Origin: Candidatus Aminicenantota bacterium
GTDB taxonomy: Bacteria > Acidobacteriota > Aminicenantia > UBA2199
NCBI GenBank assembly: GCA_026393835.1
Contig: JAPKZK010000114.1
Coordinates: 1 to 40,091, forward strand
Direction of reading: 5' to 3'
DNA length: 40,091 nt
How positions within the stretch are numbered: the stretch's first letter is position 1; each line of letters begins with the position of its first letter. The notes under the pieces are model-generated. The model searched no databases. It saw nothing but the letters and a program-made list of their open reading frames with translations, and was not told the DNA's origin. Shown here piece after piece: positions 7,476 to 14,816 of this stretch. Position numbers and translations under genes: made by a program.

Positions 7476-8753
7476 TCAGTCGTGTCTTAATGCTTCAATC
7501 GGGTCCAACCTTGACGCCTGCACTGCCGGGTATATTCCAAACACCAGCCCAATCACCGCGCATACGCCCACGGATAAAATAACCGCACCCAGGGACCACC
7601 CCACCGGCCAACCCGCAAAAATCGAAATCGCAATCGACAGCGAAAACCCGAAAACAATTCCCAATATTCCACCTATAGCCGAAACCGCAAAAGTCTCCAG
7701 CATAAACTGCCTTTTAATATCCTTCTGCCTGGCGCCCACGGCGCGGCGTAAACCGATCTCCCGGGTCCGTTCCATAACAGTGGCCAACATAATATTCATA
7801 ATCCCGATTCCCCCCACCAACAGCGAAATCCCTGCGATACAGGCCATTACGATAGTAAAAATATTCTGAGTTTTCCGGTGCTGCTCAAGTAACTCTTCCG
7901 GTACGATTATATCGTAATCATCCGTATCTTTATGCCGGCGTTTCATCAAGTTCACCAGGGTAGCGGCCGCGGTATTGGAAGGGACCCCTTTTTTCAGTTG
8001 TACGCGGAACTCATCGATTTCCGAAGCCAGGGGCTTAAAATAAAACAATTTCAAAGCCGTTTGCAAGGGGAGATAAATATTATTCTGTTCGCCTTTCAGG
8101 GAGATGCCTTCAAACTCATTTTTCGTGAGGTTCTTATCTTTCAGGACGCCCACCACCGTCATCCAGGCGTGATTGATTTTAATATGTTTACCGATGGGGT
8201 CTTCGTTTGGGAAGAGGGCCTGGGCGACGCGGCTGCCGATGGTACACACCGGGGCGTAAACAAGATCATCCAGGGGCAGGAGGAAGCGCCCCTTTTTTAC
8301 GCTCAAATTGGCCATTTGCTCATGCGTGGGCGTGACGCCGTAAACATTGGCGTCGCTGACTCCCGCGCTGCTGAACAGGGCATACACATCCACGCGCTTC
8401 AACGCGGAATAAGAAGTTAGAAACGGCAGGGTTTCCCGCGCTGCATTTAAATCCTGCAGCGTAAGGCCCATGGAACTTTCCCTGACTTCCCGCAGCCGGG
8501 TGTCATCGATATTTTTTTCTTTTACGATAATATTGCGCAGCCCCATGGAATCGATCAATTGCAGGGCCTCCTGTTCGGCGCCCTTGCCGATGCTCAGCAT
8601 GGCAATCACCGCGCCCACGCCGAAAATCATACCCAACAGCGTCAAAATAGTTCGCAACTTATGCTGCAGCAGCGATTCCATTGCCTGTAAAATTTCCATT
8701 TCAAACTTCAAACGCAAATTCCCATTTAATTTTAACAGCGATTTCAATTTCAT
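7476..8753 (-). CDS. ABC transporter permease, MacB/FtsX type
   Basis: This 425-residue permease has one N-terminal helix (about 33-55, HKLRTILTLLGMIFGVG), a large MacB-type periplasmic domain (about 60-300) and three C-terminal helices of the FtsX domain (about 305-410). The FtsX region includes GGIGIMNIMLATVMERTREI and GLRRAVGARQKDI. Such mechanotransmission permeases export peptides, toxins or lipoproteins or work the envelope, using a separate ATPase. No ATPase domain is fused and none is adjacent. ATG at 8753 overlaps the stop of the upstream adaptor gene by one base; GTG at 8756 is an alternative. It is last in an operon with three adaptors. Confidence 0.9.
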   Translation of the reverse strand: MKLKSLLKLNGNLRLKFEMEILQAMESLLQHKLRTILTLLGMIFGVGAVIAMLSIGKGAEQEALQLIDSMGLRNIIVKEKNIDDTRLREVRESSMGLTLQDLNAARETLPFLTSYSALKRVDVYALFSSAGVSDANVYGVTPTHEQMANLSVKKGRFLLPLDDLVYAPVCTIGSRVAQALFPNEDPIGKHIKINHAWMTVVGVLKDKNLTKNEFEGISLKGEQNNIYLPLQTALKLFYFKPLASEIDEFRVQLKKGVPSNTAAATLVNLMKRRHKDTDDYDIIVPEELLEQHRKTQNIFTIVMACIAGISLLVGGIGIMNIMLATVMERTREIGLRRAVGARQKDIKRQFMLETFAVSAIGGILGIVFGFSLSIAISIFAGWPVGWSLGAVILSVGVCAVIGLVFGIYPAVQASRLDPIEALRHD

Positions 8754-9946
8754 CACAGCACCACCTTTTCGCCCACAGTCAAGCCTTCCGTAATCACCGT
8801 TCGCGTAAGGCTGCGGTCCCCGGTTTTTACCCCCCGTTTCTCTAACTTCGAACTCTTCATCACATTAACATATGTGTGGCCGTCGTTAAAAAACAGCGCC
8901 TGGTTCGGGACAGCCAGGACATTTTCCAGCTTGCGCACAAAGATAGCCGTTTTCACCAGGCTGCCCGGTTTCATAATGGAGCGGTCGGTTTTTTCCAGGC
9001 TTATTTTAACTTCGAAATATTTCAGCGGGCTATTCTCTTCCAGGGATTTAGCGATGGTATCCATACCGATTACCTTGCCGTTAAAACTCAGCCCGGGCGA
9101 CGAATCCAGGGTCAGGGTCGCAGGCAAGTCCCCTTTTAGCCCTGCCGCTTCCGATTCCAGCACAAAGACCTTTGCTTCCATACTGTTCAAATCCGGCAGT
9201 TTGGCCAGTTTCATACCCGGCCAGACCGACATGCCCAGTCGCGGCTTCTCGCCCCGCCAGTTTTTCTCATAGATCAAAATCCCGTCATGGGGGGCTTTAA
9301 GTTCCAGCGAATCCAGGGCGCTTTGCAACTGTTCCACCTTTACCTGGAGCGTTTTCTTTTTGGATTTCAGCAACTGCAATTCCGCCAGGGTCTTTTTTTC
9401 CAATTGTTTTGTCTTTTCCTGGAGATGTTGGGTTTTGATCCCCAGGAATTCCACATTGATAGAGCTTTCAATTATTTCATTCCTGGAAAAAATCGATTCA
9501 TCCCTGGCGGCAAAAACTTCAGCCAGTTGCTTTTCGATTTCGGTTAGGGCCAATTGGGCCTGGATGTCTTTTTTTTCCTTATCAAGATTTTTTTCTTTAT
9601 CCTGGATTTCCAGGTCCAGCCTGGCAACGTTGAATTTTTCCGTTTGCAAACTATCCACATAATAAGAGGCGGCCATGCGGATAACCGTTTCGCCCGCTTT
9701 AACCTGCGAGTTTTCCGGCTTCATCCAGGCGATGGTTTGCTGTCCCCGGACCTGGGGCGAAGGCAGTATGGGGGTCGATTTCACCGCTTCCAATTCACCG
9801 AAAGCCGGGATAACGATTTCAAATGATTCTTTTTGCATTGTTATGACGGCGGCGTCTTTTCCCGAACCGCCGCAGCCCATGGTTCCTATAATATTCATAA
9901 AGATAAGAATCAAGACCGACGCCGTTAAAAGCACTTTCACTTTCAT
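8753..9946 (-). CDS. HlyD/MacA-type efflux adaptor, third in operon
   Basis: This 397-residue periplasmic adaptor starts with a hydrophobic segment ending GTMGCGGSG, so it may be a lipoprotein anchored at Cys25. A biotinyl-lipoyl-like half (about 45-95, SPQVRGQQTIAWM) is followed by a long coiled-coil hairpin (about 95-215, rich in Lys/Glu/Gln). Then come the second lipoyl half (LKAPHDGILIYEKNW, then MSVWPGMKLAKLPD) and beta-barrel and membrane-proximal domains to the end. GGAGAAG precedes the ATG, which overlaps the previous stop as ATGA. Adaptors of this kind link an inner-membrane exporter to an outer-membrane channel. Confidence 0.85.
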   Translation of the reverse strand: MKVKVLLTASVLILIFMNIIGTMGCGGSGKDAAVITMQKESFEIVIPAFGELEAVKSTPILPSPQVRGQQTIAWMKPENSQVKAGETVIRMAASYYVDSLQTEKFNVARLDLEIQDKEKNLDKEKKDIQAQLALTEIEKQLAEVFAARDESIFSRNEIIESSINVEFLGIKTQHLQEKTKQLEKKTLAELQLLKSKKKTLQVKVEQLQSALDSLELKAPHDGILIYEKNWRGEKPRLGMSVWPGMKLAKLPDLNSMEAKVFVLESEAAGLKGDLPATLTLDSSPGLSFNGKVIGMDTIAKSLEENSPLKYFEVKISLEKTDRSIMKPGSLVKTAIFVRKLENVLAVPNQALFFNDGHTYVNVMKSSKLEKRGVKTGDRSLTRTVITEGLTVGEKVVL

Positions 9947-11151
9947 CGTTCTTCTCCATTGCCCCCGTTGAGGATAATCACCCGGTCGTTTTCTTCCAGT
10001 CCGGACAGCACTTCAACCATCCCGCCGGACCGGGCGCCCAGGGTTACGGGCGCCGTTTGTTTCCCTGTGAGACTTTTCTTCCATACGAAAAGACCTTCTT
10101 CGCGATAGATAACTGCTGTTTCCGGGATTTGGAGGACATTTGCTTTGGAAGACACGGTAATATCGACGCCGGCGGCCATACCCGGGCGCATCTTTTCAGG
10201 GTCAGGGTCCTGGATCGTAATCGAAGCGTCGAAGACCATGGCCGGTTGCTCGGCCGATTTGGTCCTGAAAATGCGACCCAGGGAATCCAATTTACCGTTA
10301 AATACCCGGTCCGGGTTGGAATCCAGGCGGATTTCCACGGGCAGGCCGGTTTTCACCTTGCCGGCTTCCGGTTCGGGGATTACCGCGGCCACTTCCATGC
10401 GGGTGAGGTCCGGCAGTTCCATGACATTTTCACCCACCCAGCAGCGGTCCCCCACGGCTTTTTTCTTCCCGTCCCAATTGTTGGTGTATACGATAATTCC
10501 TGCTTTGGGCGCTTTTACACGCATCCTATCAATCGATTCCCGGAGTTCGGCCACTTCGGTTTCCAGGCGTTTTACAATATTTTCCTGGGCGTGGATGCGG
10601 GTTTCCATTCCCACCGTTTGATTCTTCACCCTGTTCTGGCTCAGCTCGCGGTTTAATATGGCCAGTTCATATTCCATCTGCATTTTTTTAACTTCGTTCA
10701 GGGAGGCAAGTTCTTCCGGTTGTTGGGATTTGAGTTTGGCGTTTTCTTCTTTTCCCCGCGCCTCTTCGGCTTGTAAAATAAAATTGTCTTTTTGTTCCTG
10801 CTCCACCAGGCGGATTTTTGCCAGCTCATTTTTAGCCGTTTCCAGTTCCGAATTTTTGACCATAAAGCGTTCTTGCAATTGCCTGGCGTCGAAGCCGAGA
10901 ATCGGTTCCCCGGGTTTGACTTCTTTGCCTTCGGGGGCCATGAAAGAGATGGTATAGTTCCAGAACCGGCGGATGGAGGGGCAGCCGATATAAGTAGAGG
11001 CGCTGGATTTCAATTGGCCGTTGGCGTGTACTTTGAGATGAAACGGCCCTTTGATCGCTTTCACTACCCGGTAATCCCGGGAATTAGAACAGGAAACCGA
11101 GAGGGCGCATATGGCCAGCAATAGAATGATGTGGATTTTAATCGGGCGCAT
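9943..11151 (-). CDS. HlyD/MacA-type efflux adaptor, second in operon
   Basis: ATG at 11151 was preferred to an in-frame codon at 11175 because AAGGAG lies 7 nt upstream and the protein then begins with its signal segment (MRPIKIHIILLLAICALSVSC). A lipoprotein anchor at that Cys is possible, but the lipobox is weak. The 402-residue protein shows lipoyl half (about 35-85), coiled-coil hairpin (about 85-205), lipoyl half (VKAPKAGIIVYTNNW, then GDRCWVGENVMELPD) and beta-barrel. It resembles its neighbour at 8753-9946 in layout, including the I.Y..NW.G motif, and probably arose by duplication. Spacing is 4 bp to the upstream gene, and the downstream overlap is 4 bp. Confidence 0.85.
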   Translation of the reverse strand: MRPIKIHIILLLAICALSVSCSNSRDYRVVKAIKGPFHLKVHANGQLKSSASTYIGCPSIRRFWNYTISFMAPEGKEVKPGEPILGFDARQLQERFMVKNSELETAKNELAKIRLVEQEQKDNFILQAEEARGKEENAKLKSQQPEELASLNEVKKMQMEYELAILNRELSQNRVKNQTVGMETRIHAQENIVKRLETEVAELRESIDRMRVKAPKAGIIVYTNNWDGKKKAVGDRCWVGENVMELPDLTRMEVAAVIPEPEAGKVKTGLPVEIRLDSNPDRVFNGKLDSLGRIFRTKSAEQPAMVFDASITIQDPDPEKMRPGMAAGVDITVSSKANVLQIPETAVIYREEGLFVWKKSLTGKQTAPVTLGARSGGMVEVLSGLEENDRVIILNGGNGEER

Positions 11152-11155
11152 TGTT

Positions 11156-12412
11156 TTACTCCTTAATCTTTGCAATATCCGGGGGGGTTACCGGTTCCAG
11201 TAAGGTTCCCTCTTTTATTTTTTCATTGTTATCCAGGCTTAAAGCGAGATAGAATTCATTAAATCCAAGTGGGTTAACTTTCAAGGTTTCCTTGCCTTTC
11301 GGTTTGATTTGGAAAGCCTGGCCGTCGAAGTAAACCATTTGCACGGGGATGAGGAGCGCTTTGGGGATGTTGGCGGTATGGACGATGCATTTGACGCTCA
11401 TGCCCGGTTTCATAATATTAAAATCGAGGGCGTCCAGGCTGATGATGACATTAAAATAATGGGCTTTGCCCCAGCGGTTTCTTTTTTCCGCGTTGTTCAG
11501 GACATCTTTTATTGTACCGCCCAGGAGTTTATCCGGGTAGGCGTCCGGGAAAATATCCACTTTTTGGCCCGGTTTTATCCTATGAATGTAGGTTTCATTC
11601 ACCCAGGCTTCAACCTGGAGGGAATTATTATCAGGGATAGAGGCGACGGTCCAGGTGGAAAACACATTATCGCCCACCTGGACTTTTCTACCCAACCATT
11701 CGTGTTCGGCATAGACGACGGCGCCGGCGGTAGTCGCCGTCACGGTGAGGCTATCCATGGTTTTCTTGTTTTTTTCAAGGTTTACTCGCGCTTCCTGGAT
11801 ATCGATAGCCAATCGCTGCAGTTCCGATTCCAGGGTCGCCAGCGCGACTTGTTTTTCCAATTTCGCTTTTTTAAGGGCTTCCGCGCTTTTTTTCAGGTCC
11901 AATTGGTTTTGTTCGTATTTTTGGTCGGAAATGATTCCTTTGGGAATGGAGGCGTCCAGTTCTTTTTCCCGGAGCGCCACTTCCGCCTGTTTTTCTTTAA
12001 GTTCCAGTTCCAATTTTTGGTTGACGTAATCGGCGGATTTTTGTTTTTTTTGTTCCAGTTTATCCCGGAGGTTCAGTTCCATGTTTTCGATGTCGGCGGT
12101 AACGGCGGAGGCGTCGAAACGCACCACCGGGTCGCCCGGTTTGACATAATCGCCTTCTTTGGCCATCCATTTGATCTGGATTTGCCAATTTTCGGTCATG
12201 GGAACCACCAGTTGTTCGGCTTCCCTGGCCTGGAGGTTGCCGGTAAGGGCCGCGGTTTGAGAGAATTCCCCGGTTTTCACGCGGTATTCCGCAGGCGCCC
12301 CAGCCAGTACCGAAAAAAAGCAGCAAAGGAATGTGAGGGTTATAAAACAAAACATAGGCCCGGTATCAAAGGGCAGGCGGTAAAATTTTTTTAAAGTTTT
12401 CATATCCAGCAT
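11156..12412 (-). CDS. HlyD/MacA-type efflux adaptor, first in operon
   Basis: This 418-residue adaptor begins with an N-terminal membrane or signal segment (about 17-38, PMFCFITLTFLCCFFSVLAG) and has no lipobox. YRVKTGEFSQTAALTGNLQA starts the lipoyl half, followed by a long Lys/Glu/Leu-rich coiled coil (about 100-210), then VYAEHEWLGRKVQVGDNVF and beta-barrel regions. ATG at 12412 has GGGGA about 7 nt upstream; Met4 is a less supported alternative. It is the first gene of the operon, with a TATAAT 20 nt upstream. Because the three adaptors differ in N-terminal anchoring, they may form a mixed ring; this is inference. Confidence 0.85.
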   Translation of the reverse strand: MLDMKTLKKFYRLPFDTGPMFCFITLTFLCCFFSVLAGAPAEYRVKTGEFSQTAALTGNLQAREAEQLVVPMTENWQIQIKWMAKEGDYVKPGDPVVRFDASAVTADIENMELNLRDKLEQKKQKSADYVNQKLELELKEKQAEVALREKELDASIPKGIISDQKYEQNQLDLKKSAEALKKAKLEKQVALATLESELQRLAIDIQEARVNLEKNKKTMDSLTVTATTAGAVVYAEHEWLGRKVQVGDNVFSTWTVASIPDNNSLQVEAWVNETYIHRIKPGQKVDIFPDAYPDKLLGGTIKDVLNNAEKRNRWGKAHYFNVIISLDALDFNIMKPGMSVKCIVHTANIPKALLIPVQMVYFDGQAFQIKPKGKETLKVNPLGFNEFYLALSLDNNEKIKEGTLLEPVTPPDIAKIKE

Positions 12413-12432
12413 TATTTTTCCCCTGGAAATAT

Positions 12433-12461
12433 ATTATAATAAATTTTATACGTAAAATAAA
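12433..12461 (-). promoter_or_regulatory. Predicted promoter of the triple-adaptor operon
   Basis: A perfect TATAAT (12438-12433) lies 17 nt from a weak TTTATT -35 on the minus strand. The leader includes a GGGGA ribosome site. It is divergent from the promoter at 12554. Confidence 0.45.
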
Positions 12462-12553
12462 GGAAAAGGTTTAAAAATTCTGAACGGCGCGCAAAAGGTT
12501 AAGTCTGCTGCAAAAATTGGTTTCATGAGCAATGTTTATTTAAATGGCGGGAG

Positions 12554-12582
12554 TTGATAAAAAAATCAGTGCGTGCTATAAT
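12554..12582 (+). promoter_or_regulatory. Strong sigma70 promoter, leaderless arrangement
   Basis: TTGATA (12554-12559), a 17-nt spacer and TATAAT (12577-12582) lie 6 nt before ATG 12589. This is the clearest leaderless arrangement in the window. Confidence 0.75.
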
Positions 12583-12588
12583 TTTATC

Positions 12589-13665
12589 ATGAAAGAAAAG
12601 AATGAACCTTACCGCAAAGATGTTGCCTTCATCAACCGGGAAAAAGAGTTGGCTTTTTTAAAAGGGCGCCTTAATGAACGGCCCGAATCGATTCTTTTTA
12701 TCCACGGCCCTAAATCCTCCGGTAAAACCACCTTACTTTACAAATTCCTGGAACAAATCCAACGGGAACAAAAAGTGGATGTCAAATTCATGGACTTGCG
12801 CAAGACCTTCACAAATGTATACGAAGATTTCCTCAAAGCCTTTTTCCAGGTTGAGAGTAGTGGAGAGAAAAAGGAATCCCGGGCATCCAATATCAATATC
12901 GGTTTTTTTAAAATCGATGCGTCGGTGGAAAAAAAAATCATGGAAAAGCGGGCCGACCCCTTTAAAGTCATGGAAGCCGAACTCCTGGACCTTACCCACA
13001 AAGGCATTAAACCTATCCTGATAATTGATGAACTCCAGGCCCTGGATAAAATTTATCTCGATAACGACAAAGACCGCCAATTAATCACGGCGTTATTTAA
13101 TTTCTTCGTGGCCATGACCAAACAGGCCCACCTAGCTCATATTATCATCGCTTCTTCGGATGGTTATTTTATCGACCGGGTCTATACCGACAGCCGCTTA
13201 AAAAAAACCTCCACCTTTTACAAAGTCGATTACCTCGCTAAACCTGATGTCATGGAATGGCTGCTGAACCTGGAAAAATATTCGAAAATAAAGGATTATA
13301 CCCTGACTGAAACAGACGCGGAAAAAATCTGGGAAACCGTCGGCGGCAGCATGTGGGAAATCCTGGATATGCTGTCCCTCCTTTTCCAGCAGCCCATCGA
13401 AAAGGTCATTGCCCTTTACAAGGAAAGGATGAGGAGTATAATCGTAGATTATATTGTGCGGCCGGAACGGAAAGAAATCGAAAAATTGTTACGCCTGTTC
13501 CTCGATAGGGATGAATTGTCCAAAGAGGATGTTACCTCAGACGAAGAAATCCTGCTGCGTGATATGGTGCGGCAGAACATTCTTTATTTTGATCCTACCA
13601 AAGCAAAATATTACCCCCAGGGGAAGAGCTATCACATGGGTATCCGTGAGTATTTCAAGAAGTAA
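12589..13665 (+). CDS. ATPase_2-type (archaeal-type STAND-like) ATP-binding protein
   Basis: Start ATG 12589 was chosen over an upstream in-frame ATG at 12544 because that codon lies upstream of the -35 box. The 358-residue protein begins FINREKELAFLKGRL, then has a Walker A FIHGPKSSGKTTLL (about 41-54) and a Walker B PILIIDELQALD (about 142-153). The C-terminal part is helical with a winged-helix feel. This layout matches the archaeal ATPase / ATPase_2 family, common in archaea and some thermophilic or anaerobic bacteria. These proteins are signal-responsive NTPases of mostly unknown role. It stands alone and converges with the KaiC-like operon. Confidence 0.8.
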   Translation: MKEKNEPYRKDVAFINREKELAFLKGRLNERPESILFIHGPKSSGKTTLLYKFLEQIQREQKVDVKFMDLRKTFTNVYEDFLKAFFQVESSGEKKESRASNINIGFFKIDASVEKKIMEKRADPFKVMEAELLDLTHKGIKPILIIDELQALDKIYLDNDKDRQLITALFNFFVAMTKQAHLAHIIIASSDGYFIDRVYTDSRLKKTSTFYKVDYLAKPDVMEWLLNLEKYSKIKDYTLTETDAEKIWETVGGSMWEILDMLSLLFQQPIEKVIALYKERMRSIIVDYIVRPERKEIEKLLRLFLDRDELSKEDVTSDEEILLRDMVRQNILYFDPTKAKYYPQGKSYHMGIREYFKK

Positions 13666-13742
13666 CAGGGGAATTTTTTTTCTTCGCGGTCCTTCGCGTT
13701 CTTCGCGGCTATTTTCATCGCAGCAGGAATAATTTTCCCGGC

Positions 13743-14816
13743 CTATTTTTCACTTTCCTTAGAAACGTTCACTACCTTTAAAATTTTATCATCTGCTTTT
13801 GCTTCTTCAATCCACAGACCAAGCCATCTTTTTTCATAAACCTTACCGGTGATATTATCCGCAGTCACGATTTTGAGTTCATTTGCATCTGGAATTTTAA
13901 GTTTTTTATCTATTGATTGCGGATCGACTTTATAAGTCCCCTGCCAATTGTGTTCTAAGGTTATGATTAAATCAGACAGGGCATCCAGGAGCGCCTCTTT
14001 TTGTACACCCGCCACTGGGGGTTGCATCACATCGATGATCATGGAACTGATGCCATAGCATTTGGTGAGGCGAATAAAGGCGGGGATCAAAAAAGATTCC
14101 TCTTCAAGCATCGGGAAACGTGTTTTAATCATGGCAGTGGTATTTAACAGGATTCGCTGGAACATGGGGGTGGGTTCTTTCCCTTTGTCTTTTATCCACT
14201 CCACCAGGTTGATGAAAGTGGCGATGAATTCTTCCGGCAGCAAAAATCCGGCGTCAAAATCAAGCATAAAGAGGTTGGCATGATTTTGTAAAATGTGCGA
14301 GATGTCTTTCCTTTTAGAACCATTTTGTCCGCAGCATTTTTTTTCTCCTGGCTTAATCCCATATCGGGATACCCACCAATGAAGTGTATACTTTCCCTCT
14401 GGTGGTCTATCGCTGACGATATGGTGGGATTGCATGAATTCCAGGTTATTCTCATTATCTGTATGATCGCTTCGAAAAGAAAGACGTTTTCCCCCCTTTA
14501 TCATACATTGGGGTATACGTTTGATGTCTACAGCGGATCCCATATTGAATAGTATGACATTTTCACCATTTTTTAGACCCTGGAATAGATAGTTGGCGGC
14601 AAGGGCGAATTTATGGGTCCCCCGTTCCCCTTTTAATAATATAGTAGCATCTCCGGAGAGGGACTTTTCGCCCCCGATCAAATCGCCATCCAATATGTCA
14701 TTGCCGAAGCATGCCAAATGTCTTTCCGTTTTCCCTGCTCCTGACTTCCGCATCTGCTTTTCCGCACGGCTGATCTGGGTGTGGAGCGACATATAGATAT
14801 TGATTGCAGAACTCAT
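13743..14816 (-). CDS. KaiC-like RecA-fold protein with degenerate Walker A
   Basis: This 357-residue protein has the outline of a KaiC/RecA-type ATPase domain. LSGDATILLKGERGTHKF (53-70) sits where KaiC has its P-loop: G63xxG66xxK69 is kept, but Ser/Thr after Lys is replaced by Phe70. ANYLFQGLKNGENVILFNMG then parallels the KaiC helix and strand 2, and ANLFMLDFDAG looks like Walker B. A Cys pair (KKCCGQNG) occurs mid-domain. It overlaps the end of the HD-KaiC gene (ATGA) and uses AAGGAGG within that gene's last codons, so the two are translationally coupled and probably partners. ATP binding may be lost or altered; function unknown. Confidence 0.6.
   Translation of the reverse strand: MSSAINIYMSLHTQISRAEKQMRKSGAGKTERHLACFGNDILDGDLIGGEKSLSGDATILLKGERGTHKFALAANYLFQGLKNGENVILFNMGSAVDIKRIPQCMIKGGKRLSFRSDHTDNENNLEFMQSHHIVSDRPPEGKYTLHWWVSRYGIKPGEKKCCGQNGSKRKDISHILQNHANLFMLDFDAGFLLPEEFIATFINLVEWIKDKGKEPTPMFQRILLNTTAMIKTRFPMLEEESFLIPAFIRLTKCYGISSMIIDVMQPPVAGVQKEALLDALSDLIITLEHNWQGTYKVDPQSIDKKLKIPDANELKIVTADNITGKVYEKRWLGLWIEEAKADDKILKVVNVSKESEK

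Noticed and set aside
11309..12394. 361-codon plus-strand open frame opposite the first adaptor gene
   Set aside because: The composition (long Phe/Gln/Val/Gly runs) is typical of the antisense of a Lys/Glu-rich coiled coil; the minus-strand adaptor explains the DNA.
14726..14741. SGAGKTE near residue 25 of the degenerate KaiC-like protein as a true P-loop
   Set aside because: It lies before the fold begins and lacks the preceding hydrophobic strand; the structural P-loop position is GERGTHKF at 63-70.
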